Shown in pieces: positions 34,441 to 42,599 of a DNA stretch of 64,000 bases (positions are counted from its first letter, which is position 1; each line of letters begins with the position of its first letter). Below the pieces are notes generated by a model. It saw nothing but the letters and a program-made list of their open reading frames with translations. It made no database searches and had not been told where the DNA came from. This DNA is from Rhizobium grahamii (lineage in GTDB: Bacteria > Pseudomonadota > Alphaproteobacteria > Rhizobiales > Rhizobiaceae): positions 2,418,001-2,482,000 of the forward strand of contig NZ_CP043498.1 in assembly GCF_009498215.1 (NCBI RefSeq). Direction: 5' to 3'. The position numbers were made by a program, and so were the translations under genes.

Positions 34441-34460
34441 CTTGTATACTTTATGTATTC
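34441..34460. promoter_or_regulatory. Possible GntR operator between hypH and hypS
   Basis: CTTGTATACTTTATGTATTC is AT-rich, partly symmetrical, and lies in the short divergent hypH-hypS spacer. The same leading CTTGTAT occurs at 37424-37430 next to the hypD operator candidate. FadR-type GntR proteins bind such short AT-rich dyads. Assignment to HypR is inference. Confidence 0.35.
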
Positions 34461-34511
34461 AGAATTCAATCGCGCCGTCTCCGGCAGAATGGCGCTTGAG
34501 AAAGGCATGTC

Positions 34512-35545
34512 ATGACCGACCTCCCCATTACCGTCGAAGCCCTGCAGCAGCGCGTCGAAGCGATCTTCGCCAAGGCAGGCCTCAACTCCGTTCAAGCCGG
34601 CGCGATCGCGCGCGTCATCATCGCGGGCGAACGTGACGCCTGTAAGTCGCACGGCATCTACCGGATCGAGGGCGTCCTGCGCACCGTCAAGGCTGGCAAG
34701 GTCAGCGCAGATGCCCTCCCGGTTCTGCTGGAACAGGAGCATTCATCGATCGTTCGCGTCGACGCGAAGGGCGGCTTTGCCAACGCCGCATTCGAACTCG
34801 GCCTGTCGGCGCTGGTCGAACGCGCTCGGGAGTCCGGTCTGGCCGCACTTGTCATCAATGACTGCACACACTTCTCCGCCTTGTGGCCAGAGGTTGAAGC
34901 CGTGACGGCGCAGGGCCTTGCCGGTCTCGTCATGTGCCCGAGCTACGCTACGGTGGCTCCGACAGGTGGCAACAAGCCGCTGCTCGGTACCAACCCTCTT
35001 GCCTTCGGCTGGCCGCGTCCGAACGGGTCGCCATACGTCTTCGATTTCGCGACCTCGGTCGCCGCGCGCGGTGAAATCGAGCTCTATCGACGCGCCGGCA
35101 AGCCTCTCCCCGAGGGTTGGGCGATCGATGCCGACGGTGATGCAACGACCGATCCGCAGGAGGCGCTCGCGGGCGCCATGCTGCCCTTCGGCGGACACAA
35201 GGGATCTGCGATCGGAACGATGATCGAGCTGCTTGCCGGCATCATGATCGGCGATCTGACGAGCCCGAGGTGTTGGACTATCTCGGCACGACGACGCTCG
35301 CGCCGCGGCACGGCGAACTCATCCTCGCCTTTTCGCCAAAGGCCTTTGCGTCCGGCCGCAGCGGCGATCCCTTTGCGCGCGCCGAGCTGCTGTTCGAGGC
35401 GATCGTCGGCCAGGGCGCCCGCCTGCCCTCCGAGCGCCGCTATGCCGCACGTTCGAAGTCGGTTGCCAACGGCATTGCTTTGACGGCAGCGGAGGTCGCG
35501 CAACTCGATCGGCTGGAGGCACTCGGCCTCGACGCCATCGCCTGA
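34512..35545 (+). pseudogene. hypS: Malate/L-lactate dehydrogenase-family imine reductase (HypS-like), frameshifted
   Basis: Member of the Ldh2/YlbC-type NAD(P)H dehydrogenase family, which includes delta-1-pyrroline-2-carboxylate reductases. The first frame runs to about residue 252 with CKSHGIYRIEG, NDCTHFSALWPE (family histidine), GTNPLAFGWPRP and FGGHKGSAIGTMIELL. After GDLTSP the coding switches frame at about 35266-35270 and continues EVLDYLGTTTLAPRHGELIL to the stop at 35545. One missing G (CCCGAGG where CCCGGAGG is expected) accounts for it. Restored length is about 344 residues, normal for the family. No other damage, so error or a recent mutation. Confidence 0.8.
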
Positions 35546-35617
35546 AGGCCAGTCACGAAAAGACGTTCGCGGGCCTCGCAGGAAAGCGAGGTTCCTGGCA
35601 ACCGAGCGAGGGACCGC

Positions 35618-36250
35618 ATGCGACTGCTCTTGGTCATAGGCCTGTCGTTGGCCAGCGCGGGCTACAGCTTCTGGACGCTTGAGATGACCCGGTCGACAAC
35701 GATCGGGTTGGAACCAACCGGATACGATCTGACCTACACGATGACCTGGGGCTTCGGCATGGATCAGGAATTCAGCTTCGCGCGTACGGGTTCGTCGGTA
35801 TCGGGACCATCGAGCGGATCGATCGACATATGGAAGAAGCCATACAACTCAGGGCTCGCGCTCTACCGTTCCGTCGACGGCGCAACCTATTATCTTGGCT
35901 TGGGCTATAAGCTTTTCACGTTCAGGCCGTCATCCGGATATCTGAAATCATCGTGCAACCCCGATGACATCCCCACCCATACCGAACTCGGCATGCAGCT
36001 TTCAAAACGGATAGGGCACGAGCGCATTGAAGCGCTGGACCCCGGAGCGCAGCACCTGTTCAACTATATCGAGGCAGACCAGCAGGGGACGCTCCCGTCA
36101 CTGCCGCTCAGTTCGAGATACTACGAAAACCTCGTCTATCTCGGGAAGTTTGGGCTGATCAGATCGGAGGAACGTGGCAGCGACGTCGGATTTACTCCGG
36201 CAGACAAGAGCTCCGAACCGCGCCTCGGCCTAGAATTCTCCTGCGGATAG
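35618..36250 (+). CDS. Secreted hypothetical protein
   Basis: A 210-residue protein with a probable signal peptide or N-terminal anchor (MRLLLVIGLSLASAGYSFW) and no recognised domain. The mature part is rich in Y, S and G (KKPYNSGLALYRSVDGATYYLGLGYKLF) with a conserved-looking CNPDD. The ATG at 35618 has GAGGGA just upstream. It lies downstream of the hypS-like gene on the same strand, with a terminator after it. No role in hydroxyproline use can be read from it. Confidence 0.65.
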   Translation: MRLLLVIGLSLASAGYSFWTLEMTRSTTIGLEPTGYDLTYTMTWGFGMDQEFSFARTGSSVSGPSSGSIDIWKKPYNSGLALYRSVDGATYYLGLGYKLFTFRPSSGYLKSSCNPDDIPTHTELGMQLSKRIGHERIEALDPGAQHLFNYIEADQQGTLPSLPLSSRYYENLVYLGKFGLIRSEERGSDVGFTPADKSSEPRLGLEFSCG

Positions 36251-36333
36251 CAGGCTGCGAAGGCCTAATGCCGCTCTGAATTTGACTGAAAGCATCGGCG
36301 CAAAAGTTCATTTGCGGCCGATGCTTATCCATA

Positions 36334-36362
36334 GGGCAGGCCAAAACGGCCGGCCCCTTTTC
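36334..36362 (+). terminator. Rho-independent terminator
   Basis: GGGCAGGCC (36334-36342) pairs with GGCCGGCCC (36348-36356, one mismatch) around AAAAC, followed by CTTTTCGTT. It ends the 35.6 kb gene and lies before the convergent hypD stop at 36376. Confidence 0.75.
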
Positions 36363-36375
36363 GTTGCCTGAAGGC

Positions 36376-37338
36376 TTAGGCCTTGTAGGCTTCGACGGCG
36401 CCCGGGAGCTTGCTCCAGGTGGCGTACCACGTGTTGAAAAGCTCGAACTGGGCTTCGACGTAGCCACGCTGGCTAGGTGTCAGCGCGTCGGTTTCGTTGA
36501 AGTGCAGCGTGTATTCCTTGTCGCCCTTCAGCACCATCATGTGCTTGAAATAGAGAACAAGATCGGCGCCTTCGTCGAAGGACGACAGAACCGCCAAGGC
36601 CTGCTCCAGTTCCTGGGCGCGCTGACGTGCATCGACGTCGCCCTTGGCGGCTGCCTGCGACAGATTGCAGAGATGGATCACTTCCTTCGGCAGAACGTTG
36701 CCGATGCCGGTGATCGCGCCGGTCGCGCCGCAGTTGACGAAGCCGTGGAAAACGGCCGTATCGACACCGATCATCAGCGAAACGCCATCGTCCTGGCTGG
36801 TGATGTACTCGGCCGCATAACGCATATCGGCAGGACCGCCGAACTCCTTGAAGCCGACTAGGTTCGGGTGCTCGGCGCGGATCACGAAGAACAGGTCGGC
36901 GCGGGTCGCGAAGCCGTAGTAGGGGCTGTTGTAGATGACGGCAGGAAGGTCGGGAGCCGCCGCCAGGATCGCCTTGAAATGCGCCTTCTGGGCGACAACC
37001 GACGAACCGCGGGAGAGAACGCGCGGGATGACCATCAGGCCCTGCGCGCCAACCTTCTGCGCATGGGCAGCGTGGGCGACGGCAGAAGCCGTGTTGACGG
37101 CGCCAGTGCCGACGATGACGGGTACGCCGGCCTTAACGAGGCGCTCGACGCCTTCCATGCGCTGGGCGTCCGTCAAAAGGGGCCAATCGCCCATCGAGCC
37201 GCAATAGACGACCGCCGACATGCCCTGAGCGATAAGTTCCTTGCCCTTGCGGACCAGACCCTCGAAATCCGGGCTGCGGTCTTCCTTGCAAGGCGTCATC
37301 AATGCCGGAATGACACCGGAGAAAATCTTGGCTTTCAT
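36376..37338 (-). CDS. hypD: Pyrroline-4-hydroxy-2-carboxylate deaminase, DapA family
   Basis: DHDPS/NAL-type (beta/alpha)8 aldolase of 320 residues. The Schiff-base lysine is in LVGFKEFGGP (about residue 167), the family tyrosine in VIYNSPYYGF (about 140), and the N-terminal ALMTPCKEDRSPDFEGL is typical. In hydroxyproline catabolism this type converts pyrroline-4-hydroxy-2-carboxylate to 2-oxoglutarate semialdehyde and ammonia, the substrate of HypH. It follows hypR by 122 bases on the same strand, with a palindromic operator candidate between. Other DapA-like functions are possible in isolation, but the context argues for this one. Confidence 0.87.
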   Translation of the reverse strand: MKAKIFSGVIPALMTPCKEDRSPDFEGLVRKGKELIAQGMSAVVYCGSMGDWPLLTDAQRMEGVERLVKAGVPVIVGTGAVNTASAVAHAAHAQKVGAQGLMVIPRVLSRGSSVVAQKAHFKAILAAAPDLPAVIYNSPYYGFATRADLFFVIRAEHPNLVGFKEFGGPADMRYAAEYITSQDDGVSLMIGVDTAVFHGFVNCGATGAITGIGNVLPKEVIHLCNLSQAAAKGDVDARQRAQELEQALAVLSSFDEGADLVLYFKHMMVLKGDKEYTLHFNETDALTPSQRGYVEAQFELFNTWYATWSKLPGAVEAYKA

Positions 37339-37434
37339 GCTAACTCCTGTTGGCCGAATGGACTGACATCGCCGTGGCTATAAGCCCACGCGGGAGCCGT
37401 GCCCTCGAGAGACACAATAGCGTCTTGTATTTTA

Positions 37435-37446
37435 TTTGTCGACAAA
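37435..37446. promoter_or_regulatory. Palindromic operator candidate TTTGTCGACAAA
   Basis: A perfect 12-bp palindrome located between hypR and hypD, about 90 bases before the hypD start. FadR-subfamily GntR regulators bind short dyads of this shape (TTGTCnACAA-like). It is probably the HypR site controlling hypD, but this is inferred. Confidence 0.5.
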
Positions 37447-37460
37447 AAATCGACAGCCCC

Positions 37461-38165
37461 TCACAGGGCGATGTCGATGCGCTCGTTTCTGGAGAAAAAC
37501 GTCTGAATTTGTTTCACAATCTGCTCGGCATGCACTTTCGCCAAGCGGTCCGCGGTCTCGGCGTCGCGGGCGGCGATGGCGGCGATCATGTCCTCGTGCT
37601 CGTCGACGAACTGCTTCGGCAGGCGGTCACCATAGGACTGGTAGTACAACCGGAGTATCCGCCGGCCTTCATCGAGCAAGCGATTGAAGAGCCCGGTGAA
37701 ATAGGGATTTCGGCCAGCATCGGCGATCGCCGAATGAAGCGCCGCGTTGGTCGCGATCATCGCAAGCGCATCCTGCGCTTCGGCAGCAGCGGCAAACCGG
37801 GCCTGATGCGCCCTGATGATGGCAATATCCTCGGGGCGATGATACTGGGCGGCGAGCTTCGTCGTGACGCGATACATCAGAACAAGCGCGTCGAAGAAGG
37901 TGTGCATGTTGAGGAAGTCGATGTTCGCCACCATCGTCGATCGATTGGGAAGCGTATCGATCAACCCCTCGCCGGCGAGCCGCACGAGCGCTTCACGAAT
38001 CGGCGTGCGCGACATCTTGAAACGTTCCGCCAACTGCAACTCATCGATCGGGCTGCCGGGCGGCAGCACCAGATCGAGAATTTCGTCGCGCAGGACCTCG
38101 TAGACCACCTTCACGCCGGAACCGCGTTTGCGCTCAGGGGGAAAACTTGCATCGGTGTTGGTCAT
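37461..38165 (-). CDS. hypR: GntR-family (FadR/FCD-type) regulator of hydroxyproline genes
   Basis: Regulator of 234 residues with an N-terminal winged helix (KVVYEVLRDEILDLVLPPGS, LQLAERFKMSRTPIREALVRL) and an all-helical FCD effector domain. The metal/ligand residues are recognisable in NAALHSAIADAGRN and VDEHEDMIAAI. FCD regulators usually bind small carboxylates and derepress the operon they sit in. It is upstream of hypD in the same direction and close to hypS/hypH/hypO. The ATG at 38165 follows AAGGA. Confidence 0.85.
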   Translation of the reverse strand: MTNTDASFPPERKRGSGVKVVYEVLRDEILDLVLPPGSPIDELQLAERFKMSRTPIREALVRLAGEGLIDTLPNRSTMVANIDFLNMHTFFDALVLMYRVTTKLAAQYHRPEDIAIIRAHQARFAAAAEAQDALAMIATNAALHSAIADAGRNPYFTGLFNRLLDEGRRILRLYYQSYGDRLPKQFVDEHEDMIAAIAARDAETADRLAKVHAEQIVKQIQTFFSRNERIDIAL

Positions 38166-38292
38166 CGGGCGAATCCTTATCTCGACAACATCGAGTAAGT
38201 TCCGATCTTCGCCCGATCAACAGATTTCGTCGAGATATCGGGGCGTATCCACCCACTCCGGCGAAATTTTGCGTCTAACCGATCGAGAACCG

Positions 38293-38768
38293 TCAATCTT
38301 CGTTGGGGATACGAGAATCGACGCCAGTCGTTTCGATGTTGTTCCTGACGTGATGCACGCCATCGACAGCGAGCGCCGCAAGCTCGACCTTTCTGGCCAT
38401 GCCGATCGTTTCAACATGCCCCTCCAGCGTGACCGTATGACCTTCCGCATGCACATCGATGCTGTCGATGTCGACATCAGGAATGTTCTCGAGATTATCG
38501 GTCACCTTGGCCTCCAACTCGTCGCTATCCTCTCGGTCGATCATTCCGGGGCGAAGACTGTCTCTCAAACCGTTCTCGTTGCCCTTATCATCGACGCCAT
38601 CGATGCGAAAACCGCTGTTGCCGGTAGCATCTTCGGCACCATAGGGCCGGTTGGCGGGAGCACCCGGGTTCGGCCCTTATCCGCATAGGGCCAGCCCTCT
38701 TCGATATCCCGTTCCTCGAAGTCGCGATAATCCTCCTCGCGGGATAGGTCGTCCTTGTCCTTGGCCAT
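38293..38768 (-). pseudogene. BON-domain protein, frameshifted
   Basis: A small acidic protein with a C-terminal BON domain (VTDNLENIPDVDIDSIDVHA, VTLEGHVETIGMARKVE), the fold of OsmY-like proteins thought to contact membranes or peptidoglycan. It begins MAKDKDDLSREEDYRDFEER at 38768 with GGAG upstream. After PPTGP (near 38643-38646) the coding continues in another frame with YGAEDATGNSGFRID, then the BON domain to 38293. One missing base next to the GGG at 38644-38646 explains the break. Restored length is about 159 residues. Confidence 0.75.
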
Positions 38769-38950
38769 CTCGGTTTCTCCGTTCCGTTGCACTGTCGAAA
38801 AGAGAAACTCATCGGTCCCTGAATTGTTCGGCGTCACGCCGCCAGACTTTCGGATAGCTTCCGGATCGCCTCGCTGTCCGGCTCGTTGCGCCATTCCGAA
38901 TTCGGAGCAATAGTCGAACTTCCATCACGACTATACCGAGGAACGGCAGA

Positions 38951-39877
38951 ATGGATCGCATCGACGCAATGAAAGTCTTTGTCACCGCCATCGACGAGGG
39001 CAGCCTTGCCGGCGCTGCCCGCACATTGAAACGATCGCCGACCGCCGTCAGCCGCGCACTCGGCTTCTTGGAAGCGCATGTGGGCGTGGAACTGGTGCAC
39101 AGAACCACCCGAACCCTGAAGCTGAGCGAGGCCGGTCAGCGCTATCTGGCTGCCTGTCGGCGCGTGCTTGTCGATCTCGAGGAGGCGGACATTCTGGCCG
39201 CCGGAGAACGGTCTGCGCCACGCGGCACCCTCAGCATTTCCGCGCCGCCGATCCTCGGCGAGGAAATCTTGCGGCCGATCGTGGACGAATTCCTCGGCCT
39301 GCATCCAGCCGTGTCTGTCCGCCTCCTCATGCTCGACCGCTTTGTGAACCTCGTGGATGAAGGCGTGGATCTCGCCGTCCGCATCGGCCAACTGCAGGAT
39401 TCGTCACACATCTCGACCAGGCTCGGCGGCGACGTCCGGCGCGTCATCGTCGCCTCGCCTGATTATCTCGCCAAGCATTCCCCAATCGAAGAGCCGTCAG
39501 ATCTGGCGACACACGAGATCGTCGCCTTCAGCAATTTCGGCCTCGATTCCTGGAGCTTCACCCCGTCTCCGGGCTCAAGCATTGCCCGCACCGTCCACTT
39601 CACGCCCCGGTACATCGTCAACAGCGTGCGCTCGGCAGCCGCATCAGCTGCGGCCAGCGTGGGTATCACGCGTCTCTATTCGTACCATGTGGCGCGGTAT
39701 GTCAGCGAAGGCCGCTTGAAGATCGTATTGCCCGAGGCGGAGCACCCCGCCCTGCCCGCACATCTGTTGGCGCCACAGGGGCGCATGTCCGTTCCGAAAG
39801 TGCGTACGTTCGTCGATTTTGCGGTGCCTCGCCTGCGGTCGGAGTTTGCGCGAATGGCTTCCGAAGCGTCATTCTAA
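38951..39877 (+). CDS. LysR-family transcriptional regulator
   Basis: A 308-residue LysR regulator: N-terminal winged helix (MDRIDAMKVFVTAIDEGSLA, RSPTAVSRALGFLEAHVGVE, LSEAGQRYL) and a periplasmic-binding-like effector domain (RGTLSISAPPILGEEIL, GVDLAVRIGQLQDSS). It belongs to the group adjacent to short-chain dehydrogenases. The next gene, an SDR, is on the same strand 141 bases downstream and is the likely target, although LysR genes are usually divergent from theirs. Inducer unknown. Confidence 0.85.
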   Translation: MDRIDAMKVFVTAIDEGSLAGAARTLKRSPTAVSRALGFLEAHVGVELVHRTTRTLKLSEAGQRYLAACRRVLVDLEEADILAAGERSAPRGTLSISAPPILGEEILRPIVDEFLGLHPAVSVRLLMLDRFVNLVDEGVDLAVRIGQLQDSSHISTRLGGDVRRVIVASPDYLAKHSPIEEPSDLATHEIVAFSNFGLDSWSFTPSPGSSIARTVHFTPRYIVNSVRSAAASAAASVGITRLYSYHVARYVSEGRLKIVLPEAEHPALPAHLLAPQGRMSVPKVRTFVDFAVPRLRSEFARMASEASF

Positions 39878-40018
39878 CTGATTATGCCGAATTTCGGATG
39901 ATTGTCGTTCAATGCGTGGCAATTCTCTCGCCATGCGGATGGATCTAAATCAGGTGCACCAACGCCGAGGGCTTGGGGACGGTCTCGACAGACCGCCGCA
40001 CCTTGAAAGGATCATATC

Positions 40019-40732
40019 ATGAGCACGGAACAGAAGGTCGCTATCATCACCGGCGCATCGCAGGGTATCGGCGCTGCACTGGTTCAGGCCTACAGGGATC
40101 GGAACTACCGCGTCGTCGCCACCTCGCGCTCGATCAGCGAAAGTGCCGACAAGGGCGTGATTGCCGTCGCCGGCGACATCGCCAAGCCGGAAACGGCGGA
40201 GCGCGCCGTTCGCGAAGCCATCGAGCGTTTCGGCCGCGTCGACACGCTTGTCAACAACGCCGGCGTCTTTCTCGCCAAGCCCTTCGTGGACTTCACGCAG
40301 GAAGACTACGATCACAACATGGGCGTGAACGTCGCTGGCTTCTTCCACATTACCCAGCGTGTCGCCGCTCAGATGCTGAAGCAGGGCTCAGGCCATATCG
40401 TCAACATCACCACGAGCCTGGTCAACCAGCCGATCGCCGGCGTTCCCGCAGCCCTTGCCGCGCTGACCAAGGGCGGATTGAACTCGGTGACACAATCGCT
40501 GGCGATCGAATATGCCAAGAGCGGTATCCGTGTGAATGCCGTGTCCCCCGGCATCATCAAGACCCCGATGCACCCGGAGGAAACCCACGCAGGCCTTTCC
40601 GCCCTGCATCCGGTTGGCCACATGGGCGAAATCCGGGATATCGTTGATGCCGTCCTCTATCTTGAAAGCGCGGGCTTCGTCACCGGCGAAATCCTGCATG
40701 TCGATGGCGGCCAGAACGCCGGCCGCTGGTAA
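40019..40732 (+). CDS. SDR-family oxidoreductase without the catalytic tyrosine
   Basis: A 237-residue classical short-chain dehydrogenase fold: NAD(P) loop TGASQGIGAALVQAY, NNAGVF at about 79-84, HIVNITTS with a possible catalytic serine at 133, and C-terminal VDGGQNAGRW. The catalytic YxxxK is changed: lysine 151 is kept (ALTKGGLNS), but the residue four before it is alanine 147. The rest is well conserved, so this is probably a distinct subfamily with altered chemistry, not decay. It is followed 18 bases later by a tautomerase gene, so they form an operon. Confidence 0.83.
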   Translation: MSTEQKVAIITGASQGIGAALVQAYRDRNYRVVATSRSISESADKGVIAVAGDIAKPETAERAVREAIERFGRVDTLVNNAGVFLAKPFVDFTQEDYDHNMGVNVAGFFHITQRVAAQMLKQGSGHIVNITTSLVNQPIAGVPAALAALTKGGLNSVTQSLAIEYAKSGIRVNAVSPGIIKTPMHPEETHAGLSALHPVGHMGEIRDIVDAVLYLESAGFVTGEILHVDGGQNAGRW

Positions 40733-40750
40733 CCACGGAAGGAGATCGTA

Positions 40751-40990
40751 ATGCCTATCGTAACTGTCCAGGTCACTCGCGAAGGTACGACGCCGGATCG
40801 TAGCTCGGTCTCCGCCGAGGAGAAAGCGGCCATCATCAAGGGCGTCAGCCAGGTCCTGCTCGACGTCCTCAACAAGCCGCTGGAGTCGACTTATGTGGTG
40901 ATCGAAGAAGTCGATCTCGACAACTGGGGATGGGGTGGCCTGCCAACGGTCCAATACCGGAAGCAAAGAGCCGCCGCCGCTAAATCCTGA
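40751..40990 (+). CDS. 4-oxalocrotonate tautomerase-family enzyme
   Basis: A 79-residue tautomerase. After removal of methionine it begins PIVTVQVTREG, exposing the catalytic Pro-1. The C-terminal part has STYVVIEEVDLDNWGWGG, with the V-I-E-E-V strand typical of the family. Such small trimers or hexamers isomerise enols/ketones or act as dehalogenases. GGAG precedes the ATG. It is co-transcribed with the SDR and ends at a strong terminator. Confidence 0.85.
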   Translation: MPIVTVQVTREGTTPDRSSVSAEEKAAIIKGVSQVLLDVLNKPLESTYVVIEEVDLDNWGWGGLPTVQYRKQRAAAAKS

Positions 40991-41006
40991 CACCACCGTC
41001 GACGTT

Positions 41007-41040
41007 AACCCGCTGCCTCCGAGGCAGCGGGTTATTTATT
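41007..41040 (+). terminator. Rho-independent terminator of the SDR-tautomerase unit
   Basis: AACCCGCTGCCTC (41007-41019) and GAGGCAGCGGGTT (41021-41033) are perfect inverted repeats, followed by ATTTATTATTTC. It is 16 bases after the tautomerase stop. Confidence 0.88.
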
Positions 41041-41064
41041 ATTTCTATAGACAAAGAAATAAAT
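41034..41064. promoter_or_regulatory. AT-rich TTGTCTATA-type element upstream of sfnB
   Basis: On the reverse strand the segment reads TTTGTCTATAGAAATAATAA. It overlaps the T-rich tail of the preceding terminator and lies about 95-120 bases before the sfnB start. TTGTCTAT also occurs before the FMN reductase and peroxiredoxin genes in this island. The element is present in both orientations relative to genes, which fits an operator better than a core promoter. Confidence 0.4.
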
Positions 41065-41156
41065 GCCGGAGAGACTGGCCAAAAAGGAAAAGCCGTTTCT
41101 CGCAGATGCCGGATGAATGCTGCATCGTGACGCCTGAAAAGTAACGGGAGTCACCT

Positions 41157-42374
41157 ATGAATGCGCAGCTGCACCACATCACGCCGGATCGGATAGCGAC
41201 CGCGAAGCTGGACAACGAACATGAAGCGATCGCCGCTGCGCGGGCGCTTGCCCAACGTTTCAAGGCCAGTGCCTCCCGACGGGACAAGGAACGGCTTCTG
41301 CCGTTTGCGGAACTGGACGCGCTGTCACAGTCCGGCCTGCTCGGCATCACCGTGCCGGAGCAGTATGGCGGCCTCGACGTCTCGAATACCGTGCTGGCCG
41401 AGATCACGGCCATCCTGTCCGAAGCCGATGGATCGATCGGCCAGATCCCCCAGAACCATTTCTATATTCTGGAGGCCTTGCGCACTGATGGCACCGAGGA
41501 ACAGAAGCGCTACTATTTCGGCCGCGCGCTCGCCGGCGACCGGTTCGGCAACGCCCTCTCGGAGCGCGGGACAAAGACCGTCGGCCACTACAACACGCGC
41601 ATCACCCGTGACGGCATCGGTTATCGGGTCAACGGCAGCAAATACTACTCGACGGGCGTTCTCTTCGCCGACTGGATCACGGTCTTCGCACTCGACGAAG
41701 AAGAGCGTCTGGTCATGGCCTTCGTGCCGAAGGGCACGGAAGGCGTCGAAATCATCGACGACTGGGATGGCTTCGGCCAGCGCGTGACCGGCAGCGGCAC
41801 GACATTGCTCAACAATGTCTACGTCCACGCGGATTCGGTCGTACATCATCACAAGGGGTTCGAGCGACCGACGACCATCGGCTCGGTCGGACAGATCATT
41901 CATGCGGGCATCGACCTCGGGATCGCCCGTGCCGCCTTTGCGGAAACCCTGGATTTCGTTCGGACCAAGTCGCGCCCCTGGACGAACAGCGGCGTCGACA
42001 ATGCTGCGGATGACCCGTTGACGATCGCCAAGGTCGGCCAGCTCGCCGTCCGGCTGGAAGCCGCTCTAGCAACCGTCGAGCGGGCCGGACGCAAGGTCGA
42101 CGTGGCACAGATCGACACCACGGAAGAAAACGTCGTGGACGCGTCGCTTGCTGTGGCGGCCGCAAAGGTTCTGACGACCGAGATCGCCCTTGAAGCGACC
42201 AACGCGCTCTTCGAGCTTGCCGGCACCGCGTCGGTGAAGCTCGATCTCAATCTCGATCGCCACTGGCGTAACGCGCGAACCCATACGCTGCACGATCCCG
42301 TGCGCTGGAAGCACCACGTCGTCGGCAACTACCATCTGAATGGCGTCATACCGCCGAAGAGCGGCGCGCTTTAA
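41157..42374 (+). CDS. sfnB: SfnB-type FMNH2-dependent sulfur-acquisition monooxygenase
   Basis: A 405-residue acyl-CoA dehydrogenase-fold enzyme, best matching SfnB, which is linked to use of dimethyl sulfone-type organosulfur compounds. Blocks: GITVPEQYGGLDVSN, IPQNHFYILEALR, RVNGSKYYSTGVLFADW, DDWDGFGQRVTGSGTT and the C-terminal LDRHWRNARTHTLHDPV with conserved histidines. The ATG at 41157 follows GGGAG. It would need reduced flavin, possibly from the FMN reductase at 57.2 kb. It is first in the organosulfur island and converges with the DszC-like gene across a repeat element. Confidence 0.82.
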   Translation: MNAQLHHITPDRIATAKLDNEHEAIAAARALAQRFKASASRRDKERLLPFAELDALSQSGLLGITVPEQYGGLDVSNTVLAEITAILSEADGSIGQIPQNHFYILEALRTDGTEEQKRYYFGRALAGDRFGNALSERGTKTVGHYNTRITRDGIGYRVNGSKYYSTGVLFADWITVFALDEEERLVMAFVPKGTEGVEIIDDWDGFGQRVTGSGTTLLNNVYVHADSVVHHHKGFERPTTIGSVGQIIHAGIDLGIARAAFAETLDFVRTKSRPWTNSGVDNAADDPLTIAKVGQLAVRLEAALATVERAGRKVDVAQIDTTEENVVDASLAVAAAKVLTTEIALEATNALFELAGTASVKLDLNLDRHWRNARTHTLHDPVRWKHHVVGNYHLNGVIPPKSGAL

Positions 42375-42393
42375 AAAAACTCAGCCAAAACAA

Positions 42394-42422
42394 AACCCCA
42401 TTCCCGGACCGGAAATGGGGTT
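42394..42422 (-). terminator. Hairpin, terminator-like in the minus direction
   Basis: AACCCCATTCCCGG, then A, then CCGGAAATGGGGTT: a 14-bp stem with one mismatch. On the minus strand it runs into TTTTGTTTTGG. It is nearly the mirror copy of the hairpin at 42600-42630, and both flank the repeat element. Confidence 0.65.
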
Positions 42423-42438
42423 AAACGATCTGTTTCTT

Positions 42439-42551
42439 CGTCATGCCGGCCTTGAGCCGGCATCCAGCGGCGCCGCGTCAGCGGTGCGAAAGATCTTCTT
42501 TGCACGCAAGGACTTGCGCGCGCTGGACCCGGCTCATCGGCCGGGGTGACG
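42439..42551. repeat. RIME/MITE-like intergenic repeat element
   Basis: A 113-base element with inverted ends: CGTCATGCCGGC...GAGCCGGCATCCAGC on the left, and GCTGGACCCGGCTCAT...GGGTGACG on the right, which is nearly its reverse complement. This arrangement (CGTCA termini, CCGGCnnnGAGCCGG cores, CTGGA) is typical of small palindromic intergenic repeats dispersed in Rhizobiaceae. No coding potential. It sits in the spacer between two convergent genes. Confidence 0.65.
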
Positions 42552-42599
42552 GTGGATAGAGCATCCACCGTGATACGCCCGAGGTTTTATCAACAGCTG

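Noticed and set aside
42439..42551. CRISPR-like repeat or small RNA gene in the sfnB/DszC-like spacer
   Set aside because: Only one pair of inverted ends, no spaced direct repeats; better explained as a RIME/MITE-type element.
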